Source of the DNA: Candidatus Poseidoniaceae archaeon
GTDB lineage: Archaea > Thermoplasmatota > Poseidoniia > Poseidoniales > Poseidoniaceae
DNA length: 9,949 bases
Direction of reading: 5' to 3'
NCBI GenBank assembly: GCA_013330015.1
Contig: DUJC01000057.1
Span: 1-9,949, forward strand
Shown: positions 1 through 7,037 of the stretch, piece by piece
Layout of the letters: every line of letters starts with the position of its first letter
Numbering within the stretch: the stretch's first letter is position 1
Notes under the pieces: model-generated
Seen by the model: only the letters and a program-made list of their open reading frames with translations
The model's database searches: none
What the model was told of the DNA's origin: nothing
Program-made: the position numbers and the translations under genes

Positions 1-160
1 TACTGACCATAATAGGTGTAATTTCTACACGATGTGCAATGATATGTAAGTGAAATCTCACGATTCCAGTAGAAACTAGTAACTAAATGTAAGTATCTTA
101 ATGCTTTAGACGTAACAAATAAAAGGGAGCCCCTTTAGAGCGTAACAAAAGTGACTCATT
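1..160. other. Intergenic spacer upstream of the winged-helix gene
   Basis: I see no coding region that I can support here. The stretch is AT-rich. It holds a small inverted repeat at 16-30 (GTGTA and TACAC arms around five bases), a near-direct repeat at 104-119 and 133-149, and a short palindrome at 122-136. An AT-rich tract at about 116-124 (AAATAAAA) could be the TATA box of the gene starting at 161, since it lies about 26 nt upstream of a start site near 147. The gene to the left is outside the window. Confidence 0.6.
104..149 (+). repeat. Near-direct repeat flanking a short palindrome, possible operator
   Basis: CTTTAGACGTAACAAA at 104-119 recurs as CTTTAGAGCGTAACAAA at 133-149, with a single inserted G. 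The two copies start 29 nt apart. Between and partly under them is an inverted repeat, AAAGGG (122-127) and CCCTTT (131-136), with a 3-nt loop. The pair lies just upstream of a gene whose product begins with a winged-helix domain, which would fit autoregulatory binding sites. That role is inference. The repeat itself is directly visible. Confidence 0.55.
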
Positions 161-2680
161 ATGCCAAAGAAGACCATCCGGAGCCGGTATCAGCGCCGCA
201 TTCTTGATTGGCTCCTTGATGGTGGTGGAACGGTGTCACAAGCTTCAGACGTTCTCGGTATTGCGATGCCTCACGCTTCGCTTGCAATGCGGCAACTGCG
301 GGAATTAGGGGAAGTCCAACGTGACGATAGTGCATCCATACGTGGAGCAATCCATCGATTAACGCCAAAGGGAGCTGACCATCTGTTGATGGATTTGGTT
401 GAACGCGTGCGTCAACATGGGGAAACGATTCCGGATGGAATGAATGCTGTCGTCCTTTCCAACGATCGTTCGAGCATTGTTCTCGGTGTACTTTCAGAGC
501 CTTCCTCGAGATTGATTTCACTCCCTCGTCGAGCCGAATTACTGGAACACGACATTGAATTTTCCTCCAGTGGAAAAGGAGGGGGGCTTTGGGCAGTTCA
601 ACGAGGGTCCTCGATTCCTTGGTACTCACTTGCTACGCTTGAGCCTTCAACAGCACCAAGCGTACCTGTTGAGGGAACCTTGACGGCATTTACGACGCAA
701 TCGGACCGGATTGGTATCCTTCGGCTCCGTTTACTTGAATCGTCTGTGAATTGGGGCGTTGCAAACGGTACCTGGATTCGATTGGAATCGAAAGAGATGG
801 AAGGACCATCTCAACTTCACGTCGGAGAACATTCCATTGGTCAGGTTGTAGGAACACCTTTTGCGGTTTGTCCCGACAATGGTTTGTATGCACACCTCCC
901 TTCGTCTGTTGATCGGACCTTGCTCGTGTCATCACTCGGCAATCATGCACAACTGATGACAGAATCCCTGTCGTTTTCCAACCACCGTTCACTTCCTATC
1001 GATATCTTGGGACCATGGATGAGGAAGCGACATCCTCGTCTATCGACTGCGAAACGGAAAGCACGTCTTCGTTCGTTGACTCGATGGCTCCTAACTGGAC
1101 GTGGTAAACAACCACATCTAAACCTTCGACGTGCATTACTGGCAGACTTTGGAGAACGAACGTGGGTGGAACATTCCAACGCCATTGATGTTGTCCTTCT
1201 CGAGGGTATCTCACAACACGGGGCCATATGCATCGTTGAATGGATGTTGGAATCAACTTCGTTTGACATGGTTATCGAGTGGCCGTGGGCTGTAGTTGAT
1301 GATGTTCCGTTAATGGAACGGCTGCTTGCATCGGGACGGTGTAGATGTCTAATCACATCCCGCGGTGAAGCGAAGGAGTTCTCCGGTAAATCCGCTACAT
1401 TATTTCCAACGGATCAACTCGCAACCGTATCGTATCGCCCACAGGAATTTTACGAGTTTCGTGTTGAGTTGCAACGTAGTTCAACACGCTCCGAGCCTGA
1501 AGCGACGCGTGAAGGAATCCCTCATTCTGCAAAGGAACTCATGCAGTGGTTCCAGTCTGGAGGTTTGGATGAAACCGTCTTGACAGGTGATGCTGCAACA
1601 TCGAAAGACGTTCAAAAAGATCTCCGCAAAGCAATGCGTTTGTTTCCGCAAGGAGATTTCGATTTTGCAAACAGTGTTGAACGTCAATCACCTCTCGCTG
1701 CATGGATTTCAAGTCCAGATGAGGAGCGGCCAGCACGATGGAAACGCATTGCAGACGTTCTCCCGTTTGGCTGGATTGATCTCGTGAATGTTGATCGCAT
1801 GGATACCGTTGAACTCATCCAAGCCATGCAACGAACCGATTCGGGTTGGAAGCATCAAGCTGTTCGACGAGTTGTCAATGACTGTGATGCTGATTCATCT
1901 CTTCTTGTCGACCTCGTACCTCTCTTGAACGTGGAAGGGACCAAAGCAATGGCTGCTCATGTCCTTCTTCTTCTAAGTCGGACGTATCGTTCCGAACTTG
2001 AATCCGTTCTTACAAAGGCAGCAACGATTTGGTTGGATGCACCATTCGATGAAGAACAGATATTGAACGTCCTTTTTGCAACGGGTTCGGGAACAACGTT
2101 CGATGATGAATTGCTTCAGCGTTTCCTTAGAGGTGCTCTTGTGCATCCACGAGGTTCACTGTTGCGAGTATGGGCGCAAGTGAATGAACTTCTCAAACAA
2201 CGGGCGCCGATTTCACTGGATGTGATGCGTACATGCATGAATGTCCTGCCAGAACAATGGTGGTCGACGTGGGCGTTGGATTGGCTCGATGCACAGTTAT
2301 CAACAGCGGGTGGTCGCGAATGGCTCGCCCATCATCCGAAGAATTGGCCAGCACTCATCTTTCGACCAAAGGGAGAACAAATCGGTTTGCCAGGTTATCC
2401 ACGTCAACATCAAGGTTACGTTGTTCGTCCAGCCCTGAAGCTCAACATACTGATGCTTCCTGATGGTGAGGGAACGGCTGCGCTCATGGATGTTCATGAC
2501 ATGGTCCAACGAATGGAACACGATGGTCCTGTTCACGCTGGAAGAATTCATCCATTGGTCGGTTGGTTGGCGTGTGATGTTGAGACGTGGCCTGATTTTA
2601 GCATGGAAAAACTCCTTGATGGGAATTCAGAAGTTGCGAAACTTCTGATTGGACGGGCGATGTTGCAGCGAATGCTTTGA
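161..2680 (+). CDS. Winged-helix domain protein of unknown function, 839 residues
   Basis: I do not recognise the full-length family. Residues about 5-75 look like a winged helix-turn-helix: a first helix (RRILDWLLDGGG), a recognition segment around VSQASDVLGIAMPHASLAMRQL, and a wing around GEVQRDDSASIRGAIHRLTPKG. This resembles MarR/ArsR-type DNA-binding modules. The remaining 760 or so residues match no catalytic motif I can name. Residues about 295-405 alternate helices with hydrophobic strands (VVLLEGI, CLITSRGE), which could be a Rossmann-like or degenerate nucleotide-binding fold. The C-terminal third is helical and tryptophan-rich (QWWSTWALDWLD). There is no signal peptide or membrane segment, so it is probably cytoplasmic. 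The ATG at 161 follows a spacer with paired repeats and no clear Shine-Dalgarno. Codon use looks like its neighbours. It could be a large regulator or a sensor of unknown ligand. Confidence 0.88.
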   Translation: MPKKTIRSRYQRRILDWLLDGGGTVSQASDVLGIAMPHASLAMRQLRELGEVQRDDSASIRGAIHRLTPKGADHLLMDLVERVRQHGETIPDGMNAVVLSNDRSSIVLGVLSEPSSRLISLPRRAELLEHDIEFSSSGKGGGLWAVQRGSSIPWYSLATLEPSTAPSVPVEGTLTAFTTQSDRIGILRLRLLESSVNWGVANGTWIRLESKEMEGPSQLHVGEHSIGQVVGTPFAVCPDNGLYAHLPSSVDRTLLVSSLGNHAQLMTESLSFSNHRSLPIDILGPWMRKRHPRLSTAKRKARLRSLTRWLLTGRGKQPHLNLRRALLADFGERTWVEHSNAIDVVLLEGISQHGAICIVEWMLESTSFDMVIEWPWAVVDDVPLMERLLASGRCRCLITSRGEAKEFSGKSATLFPTDQLATVSYRPQEFYEFRVELQRSSTRSEPEATREGIPHSAKELMQWFQSGGLDETVLTGDAATSKDVQKDLRKAMRLFPQGDFDFANSVERQSPLAAWISSPDEERPARWKRIADVLPFGWIDLVNVDRMDTVELIQAMQRTDSGWKHQAVRRVVNDCDADSSLLVDLVPLLNVEGTKAMAAHVLLLLSRTYRSELESVLTKAATIWLDAPFDEEQILNVLFATGSGTTFDDELLQRFLRGALVHPRGSLLRVWAQVNELLKQRAPISLDVMRTCMNVLPEQWWSTWALDWLDAQLSTAGGREWLAHHPKNWPALIFRPKGEQIGLPGYPRQHQGYVVRPALKLNILMLPDGEGTAALMDVHDMVQRMEHDGPVHAGRIHPLVGWLACDVETWPDFSMEKLLDGNSEVAKLLIGRAMLQRML

Positions 2681-2915
2681 TAGCCGATGTATTGAAATGC
2701 AACGTGCTTGAGCGCAGGTCGCCGTACGTGCAACATCAGCCTGAGCTACTGTGAAATTGCAATGACGTCTGATACCAACGATACGGTCCGCTATCGAAGA
2801 CTGGGAGGACCCTTCGGGGAGTGAATTCCGGTGCAAAAGCGGAAACCCGGGCTGGACTATGGGTCCTCGATCGACTTCGGGATGAAATCGAGACAACCAA
2901 CCGGCTCTACAGTAC
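2681..2915 (+). other. Stem-rich non-coding spacer, possible 5' part of a structured RNA
   Basis: There is no credible reading frame here. Several stems can be drawn by hand. TGCA(A)CGT at 2698-2705 pairs with ACGTGCA at 2726-2732 and is directly followed by ACA. CGATA at 2779-2783 pairs with TATCG at 2792-2796. A nested hairpin has GAGGACCC (2805-2812) with GGGTCCTC (2861-2868), CGGG (2815-2818) with CCCG (2846-2849), and TTCCG (2826-2830) with CGGAA (2840-2844). CTCGAT (2866-2871) could pair with ATCGAG (2887-2892), again followed by ACA, but it competes with the end of the previous stem. The density of stems suggests a functional RNA continuous with the hairpin at 2916-2980. I could not fit these parts to RNase P RNA, SRP RNA or tRNA. 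Confidence 0.45.
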
Positions 2916-2987
2916 GCCCTGATACCGAGGGTCAGGCCTTCGAGGAAACAATGAACAAGGCCGTTAGGTATCAGGGCACAGCTTTTT
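2916..2987 (+). ncRNA. Candidate H/ACA guide RNA hairpin for 23S rRNA helix 69 (position 1915, E. coli numbering)
   Basis: An 11-bp lower stem, GCCCTGATACC (2916-2926) with GGTATCAGGGC (2967-2977), is perfect. An internal loop follows (left GAGGGTCA 2927-2934, right GTTA 2963-2966), then a 6-bp upper stem GGCCTT (2935-2940) with AAGGCC (2957-2962). The apical loop 2941-2956 has GA and UGA elements (2942-2943, 2952-2954) that suggest a K-loop for L7Ae. ACA (2978-2980) follows the lower stem at once, 15 nt from the pocket top, which is the spacing expected of H/ACA guides. The pocket strands are complementary to UAAC and UGACCCUC, which flank UA in archaeal helix 69 as I recall it. This would direct pseudouridylation at E. 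coli position 1915. Five T residues (2983-2987) may end the transcript. The K-loop is imperfect because of an extra base. A double-hairpin H/ACA RNA is known to guide this region in Haloferax. Confidence 0.66.
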
Positions 2988-3028
2988 GCCACATTCATTC
3001 GATTTGAAGCGATGTTCTCAAAGGCCGT

Positions 3029-4069
3029 ATGCTTCAGCCAAGCCTCATGGAAGTGGATCGTTCCTATCGTCGATGTCTCATCGGTGGAACGTTCGACCGT
3101 TTCCACTCAGGTCATCAACTCCTGATTCAAACAGCATTACGACAAGCTGATTTCATCGAAGTTCATGTTGTCAACGATGAAATGGCTCAAGCGAAAGGTG
3201 GATGGATTCAATCCTTGGACGATCGTATGGAAACGCTGCTCAATTGGCTGAGCGATACAGCGCATTTGCGACACGAAGTACACGTCCTCAACGATACGCA
3301 TGGGCCAGCACCGACGCATCGAACGGCAGACTGTATTGTTGCTACGGTTGAAACCATTCCTCGATGTCATCAAATCAACGAGCGGAGATATGAGAATGGG
3401 CTTCCGCCGCTCTCAATTCTTGAAGCACCACACTTGAACGATGAACTTGGAGGAATCTTGTCATCGAGTCGTATCCGTCTCGGTCTCATCGATCGAGAGG
3501 GGCACCCATGGATTCCACCTTCGTACGAAGGAAAGGTTCTACGTATGCCAGCAGTTCTTGATGATGAATTCAAGACGCCGATGGGTCAATTGTTTGAAGG
3601 CCCAGAAGATGCGCCCGAAGTGGCCTTGTCCGCTATGTTGGAGGCCCTACCAGAAAATCACGGAACGCTCGTTGCCGTTGGTGATGTAACCGTGAAGGGA
3701 CTGATGGACATGGGTGTTTTGCCAGACATTGCTTTCATTGATGGCCAAACCAAGCGAGAAGCATTGGATGCTTCGCTTCTCGTTCGTGGAGACGCATACG
3801 CACAACAGAGAAGCGTTGTCAATCCGTCTGGTCAATTAACGCCCGAACTGTTGGATGTTGTTCGTTGGGCTTTGGAACAAGACCAATCCGTCCTTGTCGA
3901 GGTTGATGGTGAGGAAGATCTAGCACCAATGTTTGTGCTTGCAACAGCTCCACTTGGTACGATTGTCGTGTATGGACAACCTCGGCAAGGCGTTGTTATG
4001 CGTATTTTGGATTTGGAAGCCAAACATCGTGCAAGGAATCTTCTTGTTCATTTCGAGGCAGAAGAATGA
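3029..4069 (+). CDS. Bifunctional phosphopantetheine adenylyltransferase / GTP-dependent dephospho-CoA kinase
   Basis: This protein probably carries out the last two steps of CoA synthesis. Residues about 12-160 form an archaeal-type nucleotidyltransferase: GGTFDRFHSGH at 19-29 contains the HxGH adenylyl-transfer motif, and SSSRIRLGLI at 145-154 matches the family's ISSTxIRxG element. Residues about 170-340 match DUF359, the GTP-dependent dephospho-CoA kinase of archaea, with VGDVT (217-221), IDGQTKR (237-243), NPSGQLT (265-271), VDGEEDL (292-298) and VVYGQP (313-318). The linker is short and the frame is intact, so this is a genuine fusion. The start is uncertain: ATG 3029 and ATG 3050 are both open, neither has a clear Shine-Dalgarno, and 3050 gives an N-terminus closer to the family norm. 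The stop overlaps the next gene as ATGA, which suggests co-translation. Cytoplasmic. Confidence 0.94.
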   Translation: MLQPSLMEVDRSYRRCLIGGTFDRFHSGHQLLIQTALRQADFIEVHVVNDEMAQAKGGWIQSLDDRMETLLNWLSDTAHLRHEVHVLNDTHGPAPTHRTADCIVATVETIPRCHQINERRYENGLPPLSILEAPHLNDELGGILSSSRIRLGLIDREGHPWIPPSYEGKVLRMPAVLDDEFKTPMGQLFEGPEDAPEVALSAMLEALPENHGTLVAVGDVTVKGLMDMGVLPDIAFIDGQTKREALDASLLVRGDAYAQQRSVVNPSGQLTPELLDVVRWALEQDQSVLVEVDGEEDLAPMFVLATAPLGTIVVYGQPRQGVVMRILDLEAKHRARNLLVHFEAEE

Positions 4070-5169
4070 GTGACAAGCCCCTCGTAACGGTAACGGTATG
4101 CGCTCGGAATGGGGCGCGTTGGGTTGATGATTGCCTCAATGCAATTCACGCTCAGACACATCGCCCGCTGGAGATCATTGCTGTCAACGATGGTTCAACG
4201 GACTCTACTGGGTCGTTGATGGATGCTTGGATGGAATCGAACAGTGATTCCGATGTATCCATTTCCATCCTTCATCAGGATGCGTTAGGTTTGTCCGCTG
4301 GTCGAATGGCAGCACTGAATCATGCTCAGGGAGAATGGGTCGCCATCACAGACATCGATGTCCGGCCTGAACAGGATTGGATTGAGCAGTTGCTGTTGTC
4401 TAATGTTCCAGTTGGAGAAGAAACCATCGTTGCAGTCACAGGTCGAACCATTTTCCAAACACATACCGACTTAGTGAGCCGTTTTCGTGCCGTAGAAATC
4501 GCTTCAAAATATCGAAGTCGTCCACGAAGAACTTCGCTCGCGAACGGACCATGTTCGATGTTCAAGCGACAAGCCCTACTTGATGCCGGAGGCTTTGATC
4601 CGAATTGGTATCATGCTGAAGATATGGAAGTTAGCCTTCGATTGTTGAATGCAGGGGGCAGCATTGTCTATGCTCCAGACGCTCTAGTTGCTCACGTACC
4701 TGAGGTAGGTGTCCGACGGTTCCTACACAAACGTCGCCGAGACGCTCGTGCTCACGTTCGTATTGTCCGCCATTATCCTTCTCGTCAACGTTCTGGACCG
4801 GGTTTTGATTTCATTGGGAGTGCGAGCATCGCCTTGTCGATTTTCCCGATCACCTTGTTGATGTTGCTGAGCGTCGTACCTTTGTTGATGGCCTATCCGT
4901 TTGAGCAAGCGTGGAGTGAGATGTGGCAAACCCAACTGGCCTTGGGTGGCTTCATGCTTGGTGCTCTCATCGAGTTGATGTTCTGGAGAGGGCCATTGGG
5001 CGTCATCACGAGAAGCATTAAGAGCAATGCAGGAAAAAACAGTGTCGTCCTTGCCATCTCTGTACGCATACTGGTTCTACGTTGGTCCATAGCCCTGTGG
5101 CAAGGTTTGTTGCTAGGTTGCTTGGATGCAATGTTTGCTCGAAACGGTCACAAGCGATTGTTTCGCTGA
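4066..5169 (+). CDS. Family 2 glycosyltransferase with C-terminal membrane segments
   Basis: A GT-A fold inverting glycosyltransferase, likely adding a sugar to a membrane-bound or exported glycan. Residues 5-45 hold the nucleotide-sugar start VTVTVCARNGARWVDDCL and VNDGSTDSTG. DID at 96-98 is the metal-binding DxD-type motif. NGPCSMFKRQALLDAGGFDP (160-179) and HAEDMEVSLRL (183-193) match the acceptor side and the ED catalytic-base region of the family. Hydrophobic segments at about 250-275, 290-306 and 326-355 indicate a C-terminal membrane anchor with the catalytic domain in the cytoplasm. The donor and acceptor cannot be told from sequence. It starts inside the stop of the CoA gene (4-nt overlap), so the two are probably one operon, although no shared pathway is obvious. 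Its stop codon abuts the stop of the convergent gene with no bases between. Confidence 0.92.
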   Translation: MSDKPLVTVTVCARNGARWVDDCLNAIHAQTHRPLEIIAVNDGSTDSTGSLMDAWMESNSDSDVSISILHQDALGLSAGRMAALNHAQGEWVAITDIDVRPEQDWIEQLLLSNVPVGEETIVAVTGRTIFQTHTDLVSRFRAVEIASKYRSRPRRTSLANGPCSMFKRQALLDAGGFDPNWYHAEDMEVSLRLLNAGGSIVYAPDALVAHVPEVGVRRFLHKRRRDARAHVRIVRHYPSRQRSGPGFDFIGSASIALSIFPITLLMLLSVVPLLMAYPFEQAWSEMWQTQLALGGFMLGALIELMFWRGPLGVITRSIKSNAGKNSVVLAISVRILVLRWSIALWQGLLLGCLDAMFARNGHKRLFR

Positions 5170-5736
5170 TTACATGACGGTTTCGTCACCTGGTGGTGCT
5201 CGGCTTACTGCGTTTAGAGCGAAACCAAAAGCGACCAAGGTGATGGATACGGAGTAGACGCCAAGGTCGATCCAGGTCATGTACAAAACACTGTATCCGA
5301 TGTAGAACCCAAGGCCGAGCAGGAGGCACCATGCTCCAATAGCTCGCATGAGGCCGCCTTCTGCACCAACAAGTGCAGGCCACGTATCGTTCATGACGAG
5401 CGAAAGCGCAAATGCTGCGATTCCACCTTCGACCTTTTGATTGATCGAATTGAGTCCAAGGCCAAGAAGAGCAAGGCATGCTCCGACGAATACGAGGTCA
5501 CCGACAACAAATGCCGGAGCGTCGTCCTTGTGACCAAACGCATCGGCGAAGGCTTCGAAGGTGAGAAGTCCGCCCCAAGACACTCGGTATGTTGGGTGAA
5601 TGTAACCCAGTGAGTTGAGAATTGCAAGAGTGAGGCCCCATGCGCCAATGGCAATGTACCACTTTGAGAGGGTGACTGAAGGCTTGATGAAGATGTCTGC
5701 CAATCCGCCAGACGCTGCGTTCTCTTCACTGCTCAT
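5170..5736 (-). CDS. Integral membrane protein of unknown function, about five helices
   Basis: I do not recognise this family. The 188-residue product has a short polar N-terminus (MSSEENAASGG) and hydrophobic segments at about 27-46, 76-98, 104-118, 130-150 and 156-178. The loop at about 50-75 is soluble and carries HPTYRVSWGG and FGHKDDAP. There is no signal peptide beyond the first helix and no catalytic motif I can name. The reading frame is also open from ATG 5754, but I prefer ATG 5736. A TATA-like element on the minus strand (5758-5766) is centred about 26 nt upstream of 5736, which fits a leaderless transcript beginning at that ATG, whereas 5754 would lie almost inside the promoter. 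It lies 39 nt downstream of orc1/cdc6 but appears to have its own promoter. Confidence 0.82.
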   Translation of the reverse strand: MSSEENAASGGLADIFIKPSVTLSKWYIAIGAWGLTLAILNSLGYIHPTYRVSWGGLLTFEAFADAFGHKDDAPAFVVGDLVFVGACLALLGLGLNSINQKVEGGIAAFALSLVMNDTWPALVGAEGGLMRAIGAWCLLLGLGFYIGYSVLYMTWIDLGVYSVSITLVAFGFALNAVSRAPPGDETVM

Positions 5737-5757
5737 GGACTTGCCGACCCCCATTTG

Positions 5758-5766
5758 CCATATAAG
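5758..5766 (-). promoter_or_regulatory. TATA-box-like promoter element for the membrane protein gene
   Basis: On the minus strand the sequence reads CTTATATGG and sits in the short gap after the orc1/cdc6 stop. Its centre is about 26 nt from ATG 5736, the usual archaeal TATA-to-start-site distance, and it supports a leaderless mRNA. No purine-rich BRE is obvious upstream. The spacing is the main evidence. Confidence 0.5.
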
Positions 5767-5775
5767 AACAACGAA

Positions 5776-7017
5776 TCAGAGCGGGCGTTGTTGGCGGTAG
5801 CGATTGTTGAACACGGTTCGCATGTTTTCATCCGCATTCATCAAGATCTCTTGTGTCTCAACGTTGCTTGGGATGCATGAATTGATTTCCTTGGAGCGAC
5901 CATATCGCCCACGACTTCGGGTTCGAGCAGTGATGAGGCCAAGCATGTCGAGGTTGGCAATGATCCCTGAAATGCGTCGTTGTGTCAACGATGGAAGATT
6001 GAGGTAGGAGCATGCCTGATCGTAGACATCATACAACTGACCGGTTTGGATATTCTTCAATCCGTTGCGCTCGTTGATGAGGACAGCAGCAAGAACGAGT
6101 TTCTGTTGCGTCGGCAGACCTGCAATCACAGGCTCAATTTGATCAGCCTCGATTTGATGTTGGGCCATACGGACATGGTGTTGCCCGACTTTTGCATCGC
6201 CGAGTTGTTCCGCTTTCTCGGTTGAAACACGAAGCAAGTCGAGTGCGCATCGAGCATCACCATGCTCTTGAGCTGCGAAAGCAGAGCACAGAGCAATCAC
6301 ACCTTCAGAGACAACATCAGGCGCAATGGATTCATCGGAGCGCTGGCGTAGAATATCCTTGAGTTGTTCAGCATCGTACGGTGAGAACAGAATGTCTTGT
6401 TGTCCGAGACGTGAGCGGACGCGTGGGTCGAGGAATTCCGTAAATTTGAGATCGTTCGAAATTCCGATGACACATGCACGAGCATCATCAAGGAACGAAT
6501 TGAGGTTGGTCAGATTGTACAACAAGTCGTCGCCGGCCTTGCGTACGAGATGGTCAATTTCGTCGAGAACAATCACGTACACGCCTTTCCTCGAGTCCAT
6601 ACGCCGAACGAGTTCCTTGAACACCCGGTCGGTTGGCCAACCTGTGAAAGGAATCTCATCGATTTCATGATCTTCAAGGAGACTGTTACCAATGTGGGAG
6701 AGCACTCTGTATTGCGTGTCGATTTGGCGACAGTTGACGATGACAGGCGTGATGTCCCTTCGCATTTGTTCGCCCTTTTCTTTGAGGAGATTTGTCACGT
6801 GAAGTGTCACAGCGGTTTTTCCTGAGCCGGTGACTCCGTACAGAATCATGTTGGATGGAATTTGTCCGTTCAAAGCCTCGACGAGGTTGAACGCAATACG
6901 CTCAATTTCCTTTTCTCGGTGAGGCATGACTGCTGGCCGATGGCTGTGGTGAAGAATTTCTTTGTTTGTGAACAAACTCTGTCTGGAGAGCAATGTATCG
7001 AAGATGTTTTTCTTCAA
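5776..7017 (-). CDS. cdc6: Orc1/Cdc6-type replication initiator (AAA+ ATPase)
   Basis: Binds replication origins and helps load the MCM helicase. Counting from TTG 7017 (413 residues): Walker A GVTGSGKT at 61-68, Walker B VLDEID at 150-155, sensor 1 GISN at 185-188, DPRVRSRLG at 197-205 around the expected arginine finger, sensor 2 GDARCALDLLR at 253-263, and a C-terminal winged helix at about 302-392 with a basic wing RSRGRYGRSKE. The length matches archaeal Orc1/Cdc6. I chose TTG 7017 because a strong Shine-Dalgarno, GGAGGT (7029-7024), sits 6 nt upstream and the N-terminus then begins at the family-typical KKNIF segment ahead of NKEILHHSHRPAVMPHREKEIERIA. The frame stays open to ATG 7101 and ATG 7251. 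Those extensions look unlike the family and would read through the palindromes at 7038-7060. RNase Z-like gene upstream, same strand. Confidence 0.94.
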   Translation of the reverse strand: MKKNIFDTLLSRQSLFTNKEILHHSHRPAVMPHREKEIERIAFNLVEALNGQIPSNMILYGVTGSGKTAVTLHVTNLLKEKGEQMRRDITPVIVNCRQIDTQYRVLSHIGNSLLEDHEIDEIPFTGWPTDRVFKELVRRMDSRKGVYVIVLDEIDHLVRKAGDDLLYNLTNLNSFLDDARACVIGISNDLKFTEFLDPRVRSRLGQQDILFSPYDAEQLKDILRQRSDESIAPDVVSEGVIALCSAFAAQEHGDARCALDLLRVSTEKAEQLGDAKVGQHHVRMAQHQIEADQIEPVIAGLPTQQKLVLAAVLINERNGLKNIQTGQLYDVYDQACSYLNLPSLTQRRISGIIANLDMLGLITARTRSRGRYGRSKEINSCIPSNVETQEILMNADENMRTVFNNRYRQQRPL

Positions 7018-7023
7018 ATTTTG

Positions 7024-7029
7024 ACCTCC
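7024..7029 (-). promoter_or_regulatory. Shine-Dalgarno deciding the TTG start of orc1/cdc6
   Basis: GGAGGT on the minus strand, 6 nt upstream of TTG 7017, is fully complementary to the archaeal 16S rRNA 3' end core. Few other genes in the window have so clear a site, and it argues for the rare TTG start. Confidence 0.65.
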
Positions 7030-7037
7030 ATTAAATA

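Noticed and set aside
2840..2910. Similarity to RNase P RNA: GGAAACCCGGGCT (2841-2853) near the CR-I element, and ACAACCAACCGGCT (2893-2906) near CR-V
   Set aside because: The invariant G and bulged U after GGAAA are missing, only about 50 nt separate the two elements, and the specificity-domain motifs are absent. A covariance-model search would settle it.
2878..2922. C/D box guide RNA (GGGATGA as C box, CTGA as D box)
   Set aside because: No D' and C' boxes lie between them, and the CTGA is locked in the perfect lower stem of the H/ACA hairpin.
2690..2990. SRP RNA on either strand
   Set aside because: The conserved helix 8 GGAA loop with its AGCA partner and the long helix 5 rod are not found.
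2627..3106. Minus-strand open frame of 159 residues across the spacer
   Set aside because: It overlaps coding sequence on both sides and covers the perfect stems of the RNA candidate. It has low-complexity composition with many Ser, His and Arg and no recognisable domain.
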